Assembly (NCBI GenBank): GCA_023426505.1
Contig: JAFAAP010000315.1
Span: 1 to 64,000 of the forward strand
Length of the DNA stretch: 64,000 bases
Direction of reading: 5' to 3'
Origin: Pseudomonadota bacterium
GTDB taxonomy: Bacteria; Pseudomonadota; Alphaproteobacteria; Rhizobiales; Beijerinckiaceae
The translations under genes were made by a program, and so were the position numbers. The notes beneath the pieces are model-generated. The model was not told the DNA's origin, searched no databases, and saw only the letters and a program-made list of their open reading frames with translations. Each line of letters begins with the position of its first letter. The first letter of the stretch is position 1. Shown in pieces: positions 9,168 through 16,524 of the stretch.

Positions 9168-9602
9168 TCATGCGGCTTCCAGCTTTTGCCACTCAGGCGG
9201 TGGAAACAGATGGTCATAGGCCCAGTTGAACAGGAACGCGTAGCCCATGTAGAAAAGGGCGAAGGACACGTCCATCAAGAAGGCTTGCCAGAGACTGACG
9301 TCCAGATACCACGCGATGAGCGGCAGTAGCGCGATCAAGAGCCCACCCTCGAACAGGAGCGCATGCAGTACGCGGATTGGACCGGTCTTCTGCATGCCGC
9401 CCCGGGCCCGCTGCATGAGGTGGTCGAAGCCGAGATTGTAAACGTAGTTCCAGAGTGTGGCGATAGTCGCGCTTACGAACCCCACCACGCCGATGTCGTG
9501 CATGGGCATGCTGAAGGCCCACGCACCGAGCGGCGTGACGAGAGCCAGACCAATGATTTCGAAGCTGATGGCGTGACGGATGCGGTCACATGTCGTTCGC
9601 AT
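9168..9602 (-). CDS. PACE-family multidrug/biocide efflux transporter
   Basis: A 144-residue integral membrane protein with four hydrophobic segments, arranged as two bacterial transmembrane-pair domains as in AceI-type proteobacterial antimicrobial compound efflux pumps. These export chlorhexidine or polyamines. Characteristic segments include RIRHAISFEIIGLALVTPLG and LWNYVYNLGFDHLM, then the second pair with FALFYMGYAFLFNWAYDHLFP. I start at 9602, where GGGGGAG precedes the ATG; the frame is open to 9758. No regulator is adjacent. Confidence 0.88.
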   Translation of the reverse strand: MRTTCDRIRHAISFEIIGLALVTPLGAWAFSMPMHDIGVVGFVSATIATLWNYVYNLGFDHLMQRARGGMQKTGPIRVLHALLFEGGLLIALLPLIAWYLDVSLWQAFLMDVSFALFYMGYAFLFNWAYDHLFPPPEWQKLEAA

Positions 9603-9789
9603 GATACTCCCCCATAGGGAAAATCCGGGTCGTCCCGAACAATCGTCCCAAGGTCTGGGGGAGGCCGTCCTCGCTTGCACCTTCATATAGGTTTGAGGAT
9701 CAGCAAGCGCAACCAGAACGGCTTTTGCGAAGCGAGATCGGCTAACACGCTGCATCACTTATTTGCTGCTCGGTTGCCTTTGCTGCCGC

Positions 9790-10089
9790 ATGTTGGATAC
9801 CCCCGTTCATTATCCGTTCTTGATTCTTTGCTATCAACAAATGCAAGGATTTCGGATAGAAGCGATGTTTGGCCAATCTCATTCCCACCGGGTCTGGGGG
9901 ATGATGAATGCCTTGATCGATGCCCGATCAGAGTGGGCCGACAAGGATGCGTTTGAAGCCGACCGCGAGAAGATGCTGAGGTATGACTCGTCCATCGGGA
10001 TCACCATGGAGGAGCTTTGAAAGATCACGGACCCCGATGTGATCTTGGGGCTATCGACGGCGGCTGTTGCGAGGGATGTGGAGGAGTAA
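9790..10089 (+). pseudogene. Small ORF interrupted by in-frame TGA; paralogue of the 12507 gene
   Basis: The frame from the ATG at 9790 reads 76 codons to a TGA at 10018-10020 and then continues in the same frame for 22 codons to a TAA at 10087-10089. The sequence around the TGA matches the protein at 12507-12701: SSIGITMEEL-stop-KITDPDVILGL here against PSIGMTMDELLRITDPDEILGL there. The match on both sides of the stop indicates that the TGA interrupts an ancestral longer frame. It may be a decayed copy, or the truncated 76-residue form may still be made. Function unknown. Confidence 0.5.
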
Positions 10090-10203
10090 GGAAGTGACGA
10101 GCCCCTTTTAGATGTCCTGTACCTATGCTGCGCGACTTGCGAAGCTTAGGTGAGCCCGGCTCCAATTGCCTCATCGAGGTGAAAGCCCGCGCGCAGCCAA
10201 AAT

Positions 10204-10590
10204 TCATTCTGTGGTCCGCATTGCCGTCTCCACTTCATTGCATGGTGCCCCGAGGCCCGCCTTCTGTCTAATGCCTCCCAACTTAATCATATCATCGCCG
10301 AGTCTCATGGCAGTGGGGTCGCGCGATGACAGCACTTCAATCGCCGCTGACGACGTGGTCATGAGGCGTAGAATTCTATCTTGATCAAGGCCGCACGCAG
10401 CCGCTTGTCCCATAACTGCCCGCGACTGGATCAGAGCTTTCACTTGACTGTTTGTAATGAGACTCATGCGTGCAGCTACGTCTTCTAAGCTAGGTTCAGA
10501 CCGGGGATTGTCGATTTGGCTGCCGACAATGGTCAGCAGGGCAAATCCCCCGACAACAATGGTGGCAGTCCAACCCAAGAACTTCAGCAT
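10204..10590 (-). CDS. Hypothetical membrane-anchored protein, 128 aa
   Basis: Not recognised. An N-terminal hydrophobic segment (LKFLGWTATIVVGGFALLTIVG) would anchor or export the protein, followed by about 100 residues of helical, soluble sequence with two cysteines. A GTG start at 10602 is also possible. It is 23 bases downstream of another small membrane-protein gene on the same strand, suggesting a two-gene unit. Confidence 0.6.
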   Translation of the reverse strand: MLKFLGWTATIVVGGFALLTIVGSQIDNPRSEPSLEDVAARMSLITNSQVKALIQSRAVMGQAAACGLDQDRILRLMTTSSAAIEVLSSRDPTAMRLGDDMIKLGGIRQKAGLGAPCNEVETAMRTTE

Positions 10591-10613
10591 GCGGTATCCC
10601 ACCCTGTCTGTGG

Positions 10614-10835
10614 TTATCGACCTTGGCTGGGGTCTGATCCCTTAGCCGCTTCTCGGGCGATGAAATCAGTCCAGAGCCAGTAGGCTCCAATCCCGATCAT
10701 TGAGCTTGTTGCAAAGATTACCTTTCCGCTGATCCATTGCGCATAAGCGAAGTGGTTGAAGAGAAAATAGCCACCGGCAATTAAGAGACCGCTGGCGAAT
10801 AGAAAAGACAAGGTACGTCTTATGTGATGTGCCAT
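10614..10835 (-). CDS. Small two-helix membrane protein, 73 aa
   Basis: Not recognised. Two hydrophobic helices (LSFLFASGLLIAGGYFLFNH and VIFATSSMIGIGAYWLWTDF) make up most of the protein. The start could be the ATG at 10835 or 10865. It precedes the membrane-anchored hypothetical gene ending at 10204 and is divergent from the DUF2628 gene. Confidence 0.6.
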   Translation of the reverse strand: MAHHIRRTLSFLFASGLLIAGGYFLFNHFAYAQWISGKVIFATSSMIGIGAYWLWTDFIAREAAKGSDPSQGR

Positions 10836-11008
10836 TTTCGGCTCGCACCGCATTGCCAAGCCCATCTATAGGGCCGCTCTTTTTTGGGAACCAATAGGAC
10901 GTCTTTGGGTTTCTTGACCTAAGAATTTTATCGAGAACGCTGACCTGAAGCAGTTCTCGGAGATTGGGTTTGTTCGAAAGCAGAGTGGGTGAGCAGACGG
11001 GGATTATC

Positions 11009-11587
11009 ATGAACGCAAACGATGTCACCGCAATATCAGCTTCTGCTGGTGATGCCGTGATCTTTGATGAGTTCATCAAATCGCCACTCACGAGATCGCT
11101 GGTAGTCGAGAAGGAGTCCTACTATCTCGCTCAATGGACGAAGCTATTCGGCAAATCAAAAAGTAACATCAAACTTGCTAAGCGGGCGCTGTCATGGCAT
11201 TGGCCCGCATTGTTTGTGCCAATCCTTTGGCTGGCTTATCGAAAGATGTACGCCGAGGCACTCATTGTAGGGGTAATATCACTCCTTCTTCCTATGATAT
11301 TTTTCGCTGTGGGCTTATTTGGATTATCATCGTTATTCTTCACTCTTGGTTTTGTCGTGGCTTTCGGCGTCAATATCCTAATCTCACTTTACGCCAATGC
11401 ACTCTACTTCAGGCGAACCTTCCTGAAATGGAAATCTCTTGAGAGTAGGCCGGATACCGAGGAGCGGGAATTTGAGGTGCGAAATGCTGGTGGCGTAAGT
11501 CTCTTTGCTGCTGTTATATCCTACGCGATCTACATTGCAGCCACGATGGCTTTGCCGCGCATCATTCGCATGATGGCAGGCTACTAA
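11009..11587 (+). CDS. DUF2628-like membrane protein
   Basis: A 192-residue protein. A soluble N-terminal third contains YYLAQWTKLFGKSKSNIKLA, then HWPALFVPILWLAYRKMYAEA, the hallmark of DUF2628 proteins. Two to three membrane helices follow (about residues 66-130) and a last helix near the C terminus. Family function is unknown. The ATG at 11009 is chosen over 10964 because upstream residues are unlike the family. The base composition is AT-rich like the neighbouring island genes. A secreted protein gene follows 11 bases later. Confidence 0.7.
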   Translation: MNANDVTAISASAGDAVIFDEFIKSPLTRSLVVEKESYYLAQWTKLFGKSKSNIKLAKRALSWHWPALFVPILWLAYRKMYAEALIVGVISLLLPMIFFAVGLFGLSSLFFTLGFVVAFGVNILISLYANALYFRRTFLKWKSLESRPDTEEREFEVRNAGGVSLFAAVISYAIYIAATMALPRIIRMMAGY

Positions 11588-11598
11588 GAGGTGTAAGG

Positions 11599-12060
11599 GT
11601 GCGAACATCTCTTTTGACGACCTTTGTCGTCGTGATTGCCCTGCTGGACAGCGGTGCCAGAGGTGCTGAACTCAATGGAACAGCGACGATAAAAGGGCGC
11701 TGCACTAAGCTGATACTCGCTGATCAGGTGGTGAGAGGATGTCAGGGCATACTCTTGAACACCAGTTATGCCGATGGACGTAGCGGGTTCTACTTTGTCA
11801 GCGGCGACACTATTGTCACGTTCACCGGGGCTGGCTCTCGGCAGATCATGCAGGGGCCTGACAAGGTGGCCCAGCCTATCGATCAGGTAATTACCTCCAT
11901 CAAGGGTAAACCGAGACAGGCAAAGGCAGTAGGGTCCTGCCGTTTTGGAAATCCCTATAAGGGCGCTGTGACAATCGAATGCCGTGCGGACACTCAGCAG
12001 GGGCGCTACGAGGGAGATTTTACAACGGACGGGCTGCCACCGAATGTCACAAAATTCTAA
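11599..12060 (+). CDS. Hypothetical secreted protein, 153 aa
   Basis: Not recognised. A GTG start is preceded by AGAGGTGTAAGG. The first 23 residues (RTSLLTTFVVVIALL then a small-residue GARGA) form a signal peptide. The mature part is rich in Gly, Thr and Val with three cysteines, resembling a small beta-rich periplasmic protein. It begins 11 bases after the DUF2628 gene, so the two are probably co-transcribed. Confidence 0.65.
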   Translation: MRTSLLTTFVVVIALLDSGARGAELNGTATIKGRCTKLILADQVVRGCQGILLNTSYADGRSGFYFVSGDTIVTFTGAGSRQIMQGPDKVAQPIDQVITSIKGKPRQAKAVGSCRFGNPYKGAVTIECRADTQQGRYEGDFTTDGLPPNVTKF

Positions 12061-12126
12061 TGCTGGTTAGGCGCAGGGCTTCGACAACGGATGATGAGCA
12101 TGTGGCAAACTAAAGGATGGAGCAAA

Positions 12127-12483
12127 ATGCACGATCTGCTTGGCATGCGCGCAGCGCTCCTCATTGCGAGTCTTGCGGTCGCCCCTGTCAATCCGGTTCA
12201 AGCTCAGGGGGCTCAGCCTAGCGCTGCTGACGTTATCGGCTTAGCCCATTTTGTTGATCATTACTGCCGGGCCTATAGGACGAACGAAGCTGTAGTGATG
12301 ACGGTACTAAAGGCTGCTGGGGAAACTGAGCAGAGCCTAATGCGTCCTGACATTGTTCAGCGCGCCCGCGTCCTCTCCAACAACTACGCTCGTGACGTGG
12401 CAAAGTCCTGTCGTCTTGCGTGGGCCATGTTTGGCGACAGGGGCACGTTATTCCCCGGTATGGTCGTCCCACGAAGGCGCTGA
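12127..12483 (+). CDS. Hypothetical secreted protein, 118 aa
   Basis: Not recognised. Signal peptide at residues 1-27 (ALLIASLAVAPVNPVQAQ, cleavage after AQA). The mature domain is helical with two cysteines (HYCRAY and KSCRLAW) that could form a disulphide. The frame is open upstream to 12091. It follows the 11599 gene on the same strand by 66 bases. Confidence 0.6.
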   Translation: MHDLLGMRAALLIASLAVAPVNPVQAQGAQPSAADVIGLAHFVDHYCRAYRTNEAVVMTVLKAAGETEQSLMRPDIVQRARVLSNNYARDVAKSCRLAWAMFGDRGTLFPGMVVPRRR

Positions 12484-12506
12484 GCCCCGTCTACAAGGGC
12501 TGCATT

Positions 12507-12701
12507 ATGCCCTCTATAAAGCCAAATTTTATGCGTGTGCCGCTGCTCTCCCATAACGGCCTTCAAAGCCGACCACTCTGTGACGGCCCGTCCATCGGCA
12601 TGACCATGGACGAGCTTTTGAGGATCACAGACCCGGATGAGATTTTAGGGCTCTGGGTGGCGGCTGAGGCTCTGCGGAGATTGAGGCATAAAACGTGCTG
12701 A
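12507..12701 (+). CDS. Small hypothetical protein with SIGxTMxEL motif, 64 aa
   Basis: Not recognised. The second half (PSIGMTMDELLRITDPDEILGL and a short helical tail) is repeated in the interrupted ORF at 9790-10089, which supports it being real protein-coding sequence. The start is uncertain because the frame is open from 12420. A hairpin-forming sequence begins at its stop codon. Confidence 0.5.
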   Translation: MPSIKPNFMRVPLLSHNGLQSRPLCDGPSIGMTMDELLRITDPDEILGLWVAAEALRRLRHKTC

Positions 12702-12743
12702 CTGGGCTAGTGGGGTGCAAGCCCATCTTCCTGCCCTAGTCAG
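12698..12743 (+). other. Imperfect hairpin after the 12507 gene
   Basis: CTGACTGGGC at 12698-12707 pairs with GCCCTAGTCAG at 12733-12743 with one bulged base. The loop contains a small inner hairpin (GGG, six bases, CCC). No U tract follows, so it may be a structured 3' end rather than a classical terminator. Confidence 0.35.
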
Positions 12744-13050
12744 GAACGTGGAAGGAAGAGTTCGCATCAGCATCTAGTGATCTGCATGGAAATGTTTTGG
12801 AATCGCTCAAAATCTAACGACGGAAGGATGACCCGGACGCAATCCGGGGCATTTCCTCATTCCGGTTTGTAACACAAGCCAACAACCTACCCGCTGCGCG
12901 CTGACCTGGGCAGAATCATCATGCTTCGATAGTCTGCTCGGTGGTGCCCTTTGCGCAGGCTGCCTGTGTTGTCCATGATGTGATAGGCACGAGTAGTTTA
13001 CTGAACGACTCCCCAACTTTCAGTGCCGCATCTGCACGGTCTGATAAACG
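12702..13050. other. Non-coding stretch between small ORF and integrase
   Basis: About 350 bases. Apart from the hairpin at its left end I see no convincing gene. It contains the 3' flank of the integrase gene. Confidence 0.4.
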
Positions 13051-14250
13051 TTAGCGGTGATAATATTTCAATGTGGTGGTCACATCAGTGTGGCCGACGT
13101 TCTCGGAGATCACTGAGACCTTCTCGAACCCGAGCGTTTGGATCGCATAGTTGATGTACGCTGATCTGAAGTTGTATGGCGTAAAATCTATACCTGCGAT
13201 TTTACCGAGCCGATGAGCTAGCGTGGTTAGCCTACTTACATACTCTACCTTCTGGTTCTTCTGCATTCGCCGCGACGGAAACACATAAGGGCCAGTGTAG
13301 CCAACTCGGATTCGGTATTCCTTGGCTCGCTTCAGAATGGAAATAGCCTCTTGGCTAAAAAAGATTTGCCTCGGGCGGTTAGTCTTGGCCCACGTTTTAT
13401 GCCGATCCTTGATAGCGACCTTCAGCTTTATGCCATCCACCTCGTGGTCCTCGAGTTCGTCCCAGCGCAGGCTCTGTATCTCAGATGGCCGTGCTCCAGT
13501 GTGCAGAAGCAACTCAAGGCATAGTGGGCCTGCATAGCAAGTGTCTGGGTCGGAATAGCCGTGCTCGATAGCCGCGAGGATCATTCGCCACTGATCATCC
13601 TCATAGGATACCGCTAAGCTGCCCGGCTTGCTCTTCTTGAGCCAGTCAATGTGCTTGGCGATCCCTGAAGTGGGATGCTCGAACGTTGCCGGAATATTCA
13701 GGCCGCTGATGGAATCCTTCGCGCGGTTAAACGCGGCAGTAAGATTGCGGATCAATACTCTCGCTGAACCCTTCCGGTGCTCGTAGTTATCGCTGATCCA
13801 GCACTTAGCCACGTATCGAGTGAATCCAGTAACCGGCGTATTTCCATGGGCGCGGGAAATATCCCTGTAGAGGCTTGTCACCTGCTTCTTATTGGGCTGG
13901 TTCAAGGTCGATAAATGATGGTTTAGAACATCGCCAACCGTTGTAACCGCTCGACGAGCACGGAGAAGTTCCTTCGGATGCCGACCATCGGCGCGTGCAT
14001 TCTCAAACTCTCTAACCTTCTCCCTTGCCTCATCAGAGGTCAGGTGGGGCCACCTTCCCAACGAAATGGTCTCAGGGTTGCCACCGCCGAAGCGGAAGCG
14101 GTACCGCCATACCTTTGCTGTTGGGGAGACCCAAATTGTGAGATTGCTGCCGACATCAGTATAGACGATGCCTTTTCGGCCTTTCGGGCATGTCAGTTTC
14201 CGAACGGCGGTGTCCGTAAGCTTCAATGTAAGGGCTTTATCGGAGGCCAT
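13051..14250 (-). CDS. Tyrosine recombinase (phage/ICE-type integrase)
   Basis: A 399-residue site-specific recombinase. The N-terminal arm-binding domain (TDTAVRKLTCPKGRKGIVYTD) is of the kind seen in P4-like and ICE integrases, with a core-binding domain in the middle. The catalytic domain has the first Arg in GARPSEIQSLRW, an Arg in TPYNFRSAY, a His in NVGHTDVTTT and the nucleophilic Tyr in LKYYHR at the very C terminus. The usual HxxR box reads YNFR, so the His is replaced by Tyr. The start at 14250 gives a 14-base overlap with the HTH gene upstream; the frame is open to 14328. It marks an integrated element adjacent to prfC. Confidence 0.9.
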   Translation of the reverse strand: MASDKALTLKLTDTAVRKLTCPKGRKGIVYTDVGSNLTIWVSPTAKVWRYRFRFGGGNPETISLGRWPHLTSDEAREKVREFENARADGRHPKELLRARRAVTTVGDVLNHHLSTLNQPNKKQVTSLYRDISRAHGNTPVTGFTRYVAKCWISDNYEHRKGSARVLIRNLTAAFNRAKDSISGLNIPATFEHPTSGIAKHIDWLKKSKPGSLAVSYEDDQWRMILAAIEHGYSDPDTCYAGPLCLELLLHTGARPSEIQSLRWDELEDHEVDGIKLKVAIKDRHKTWAKTNRPRQIFFSQEAISILKRAKEYRIRVGYTGPYVFPSRRMQKNQKVEYVSRLTTLAHRLGKIAGIDFTPYNFRSAYINYAIQTLGFEKVSVISENVGHTDVTTTLKYYHR

Positions 14251-14470
14251 GCTGACCTCCCGTGCCAACAGGACGGCCACGTAGTTTGCGGCTTGTAGGT
14301 GTGCCCCGAACCCAAGCGTCGAGGTCATCTACATGATAAAGCGGCTGGCGGCCCGTGGGATTGCTGAACCGTGGCCCAGTTCCTGCGCTCGCCCAGTTGG
14401 CAAGAGTCTTCCGCGTGCGCGAAATATATGTGGCGGCCTGCTCCCGCGTCATCCAAGGTGTAAAATGCAT
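14237..14470 (-). CDS. Excisionase-like HTH protein
   Basis: A 77-residue protein with a MerR/AlpA-type winged helix: MTREQAATYISRTRKTLANW then a wing with PLYHVDDLDAWVRG. Such proteins act as excisionases or integrase regulators. It overlaps the integrase start by 14 bases, so the two form one unit. The ATG at 14470 is chosen; the frame continues upstream to a GTG at 14770, but the intervening sequence is AT-rich, unlike the domain, and contains an 11-bp inverted repeat directly before the ATG. Confidence 0.75.
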   Translation of the reverse strand: MHFTPWMTREQAATYISRTRKTLANWASAGTGPRFSNPTGRQPLYHVDDLDAWVRGTPTSRKLRGRPVGTGGQHGLR

Positions 14471-14476
14471 TATTGA

Positions 14477-14506
14477 AAAATCCAAAGCTGTAATACTTTG
14501 GATTTT
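14477..14506 (-). promoter_or_regulatory. 11-bp perfect inverted repeat before the xis-like gene
   Basis: AAAATCCAAAG at 14477-14487 and CTTTGGATTTT at 14496-14506 are perfect complements separated by eight bases. The repeat ends six bases from the xis-like ATG at 14470 on the minus strand. The only purine-rich element before that ATG (GGA) lies within the stem. It could be an operator for the HTH protein or an RNA hairpin that hides the ribosome-binding site. Confidence 0.5.
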
Positions 14507-14764
14507 GCGGGAACAGGTGCCGTTTTCCCTAATTTTGAGTGCATTTCTCGGGAAAATTGATTTATGGACTTTTGAATGCGGCGATTTATATAATCGAAAG
14601 CACTCCAAAACAGTGCCGGATTCGCAATAATGTTGCGTCTGAATGTTGCGATAAAGCTTGCGCTTCGCTAATGAACGAAGAACTGGCGTAGAATCAATTG
14701 ATGTGGCAAATCGCGCAAACCCCGACGACTCAAGGGATTTTTCCCAGAAAGGCAGATGACACTT

Positions 14765-14778
14765 GATCACCTCCTTTC
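14765..14778 (-). promoter_or_regulatory. Extended Shine-Dalgarno without an intact gene
   Basis: The plus strand reads GATCACCTCCTTTC, identical to the conserved 3' end of bacterial 16S rRNA, so the minus strand carries a full-length perfect Shine-Dalgarno (GAAAGGAGGTGATC). Eight bases after its AGGAGG core a GTG at 14762-14760 opens a frame of only ten codons. An AT-rich TATATT about 30 bases upstream could be a -10 box. This looks like the 5' end of a highly expressed gene cut by the integrated element. Confidence 0.45.
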
Positions 14779-14883
14779 GTTGTTGACGGGAAAGCCCAAT
14801 ATAGGTTGAGAAAGCCCAGACGTAAGAGGCGGCTCCTGCGGCGTTCTGCCCCCGGCCTCCGAACCCAGAGAATTTAGAGAATC

Positions 14884-16467
14884 ATGACCGACCTTCCGGC
14901 TCCCGTGAGCCGCCGCCGAACCTTTGCGATCATCTCTCACCCGGACGCGGGTAAGACCACCCTCACCGAGAAGCTCCTGCTCTTCGGGGGAGCGATTCAG
15001 CTCGCCGGCGAGGTGAAGGCCAAGAAGAACCGCGTCTCGACCCGGTCCGACTGGATGGGCATCGAGAAGGAGCGCGGCATCTCGGTCGTGACCTCGGTCA
15101 TGACCTTCGAGTACGGCGACTGCGTCTTCAACCTCCTCGACACGCCCGGGCACGAGGACTTCTCGGAGGATACCTACCGGACGCTGACGGCGGTGGACTC
15201 GGCCATCATGGTCATCGACGCCGCGAAGGGCATCGAGGCGCGCACGCGCAAGCTCTTCGAGGTCTGCCGCATGCGCGACATCCCGATCGTGACCTTCATC
15301 AACAAGATGGACCGCGAGGCGCGCAATCCCTTCGATCTCCTCGACGAGATCGAGAAGACGCTTGCCCTCGACACGGCGCCGATCACTTGGCCCATCAGCC
15401 AGGGCCGCTCCTTCGCCGGAACGTTCGATCTTCGCCGCAACCTCGTGCGCCGCATCGACACGGACCAGGAGCCGATGGAGGTCTCGGGCCCCGACGATCC
15501 GTCCGTGGTGGCCCTGCTTCCGCCGGAAGAGGCGGAAGCCTGGCAGGAGGAAGTCATGCTGGCCCAGGAGGCCTGCAAGCCCTTCGACCTGAAGGCCTTC
15601 CGCGAGGGACACCTGACGCCGGTCTTCTTCGGCTCCGCGCTGCGCAATTTCGGCGTGCGCGACCTGATCGACTCCCTTGCTGCCTATGCCCCTCCGCCGC
15701 GCGGGCAGGAGGCGGACAAGCGTCTCGTCGAGGCGGGCGAGAACCGCATGACCGGCTTCGTGTTCAAGATCCAGGCCAACATGGATCCGAACCACCGCGA
15801 CCGCATCGCCTTCATGCGCATCTGCTCGGGACGGCTCCAGCGTGGCATGAAGGCGAAGCTCGTGCGCACGGGCAAGCCCATGAGCCTCAACACGCCGCAG
15901 TTCTTCTTCGCGCAGGACCGCGCCATCGCGGACGAGGCCTGGGCGGGCGACGTGGTGGGAATCCCGAACCACGGCACCTTGCGCATCGGCGATACGCTCA
16001 CCGAGGGCGAGGACATCGTGTTCCGGGGCGTCCCGAGCTTCGCGCCCGAGATCATGCGCCGCATCAAGCTGCAGGACGCCATGAAGGCCAAGAAGCTGCG
16101 CGAGGCGCTGCAGCAGATGGCCGAGGAGGGCGTGGTGCAGCTCTTCGTGCCCTATGACGGCTCCGGCGCCATCGTGGGCGTCGTGGGCGCGCTCCAGCTC
16201 GACGTGCTGAAGGAGCGCCTCCAGGGCGAGTACGGCCTGCCGATCGACTACGAGCCCACGCGCTTCTCGATCTGCCGCTGGATCACGGCAGCCGACCGGG
16301 TCGAGCTCGACCGCTTCATCGACAGCCACCTGTCGTCGATGGCGCGCGACCTCGACGAGGCGCCGGTCTTCATGGCGACGAACACGTTCAACCTGCAATA
16401 CGAGCAGGACCGCTGGAAGGCGATCCAGTTCTCGGACGTGAAGGACTACCAGAAGAAGGCGGCGTAA
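14884..16467 (+). CDS. prfC: Peptide chain release factor 3
   Basis: A 527-residue GTPase that recycles RF1/RF2 from the ribosome after termination. The G1 motif is SHPDAGKTTLTEK, G3 is DTPGHEDF and G4 is NKMD, followed by the RF3-specific domains; the length matches the family. It is GC-rich, unlike the sequence on its left, and is monocistronic. An integrase with an xis-like gene lies immediately upstream on the opposite strand. SXT/R391-type elements are known to target the 5' end of prfC in enterobacteria and vibrios, but no attachment site could be established here. Confidence 0.95.
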   Translation: MTDLPAPVSRRRTFAIISHPDAGKTTLTEKLLLFGGAIQLAGEVKAKKNRVSTRSDWMGIEKERGISVVTSVMTFEYGDCVFNLLDTPGHEDFSEDTYRTLTAVDSAIMVIDAAKGIEARTRKLFEVCRMRDIPIVTFINKMDREARNPFDLLDEIEKTLALDTAPITWPISQGRSFAGTFDLRRNLVRRIDTDQEPMEVSGPDDPSVVALLPPEEAEAWQEEVMLAQEACKPFDLKAFREGHLTPVFFGSALRNFGVRDLIDSLAAYAPPPRGQEADKRLVEAGENRMTGFVFKIQANMDPNHRDRIAFMRICSGRLQRGMKAKLVRTGKPMSLNTPQFFFAQDRAIADEAWAGDVVGIPNHGTLRIGDTLTEGEDIVFRGVPSFAPEIMRRIKLQDAMKAKKLREALQQMAEEGVVQLFVPYDGSGAIVGVVGALQLDVLKERLQGEYGLPIDYEPTRFSICRWITAADRVELDRFIDSHLSSMARDLDEAPVFMATNTFNLQYEQDRWKAIQFSDVKDYQKKAA

Positions 16468-16478
16468 TTCATAAGCTT

Positions 16479-16515
16479 CGTCGTTCCAGGCTCGCTGCGT
16501 GGTCCCGGAACGACG
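16479..16515. terminator. Hairpin between convergent prfC and PfkB kinase genes
   Basis: CGTCGTTCC at 16479-16487 pairs perfectly with GGAACGACG at 16507-16515. It lies directly between the prfC stop and the stop of the convergent kinase gene, so it can serve both. There is no clear T tract. Confidence 0.6.
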
Positions 16516-16524
16516 GCGCGGCGA

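Larger units (their letters stand above)
14471..14883. other. Element/chromosome junction region
   Basis: About 410 bases from the xis-like gene to prfC. The left two thirds are AT-rich; GC jumps near 14.82 kb. It contains the inverted repeat at 14477-14506, a near-perfect anti-16S ribosome-binding sequence on the minus strand at 14765-14778, and a direct repeat GAAAGCCCA at 14790-14798 and 14810-14818. No tRNA is seen. Confidence 0.5.

Noticed and set aside
10120..10160. Short similarity between the 3' end of the 1799-2041 ORF and sequence near 10.13 kb
   Set aside because: Only about 25 bases match loosely, with interruptions; too weak to claim a repeat.
14765..14778. 16S rRNA 3' fragment as an rRNA gene remnant
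   Set aside because: Only 14 bases match and the flanking 16S sequence is missing; better read as a Shine-Dalgarno on the minus strand.
14767..16398. 543-codon open frame antisense to prfC
   Set aside because: Composition is the typical Arg/His/Glu/Val-rich shadow of a GC-rich gene and prfC is unambiguous on the other strand.
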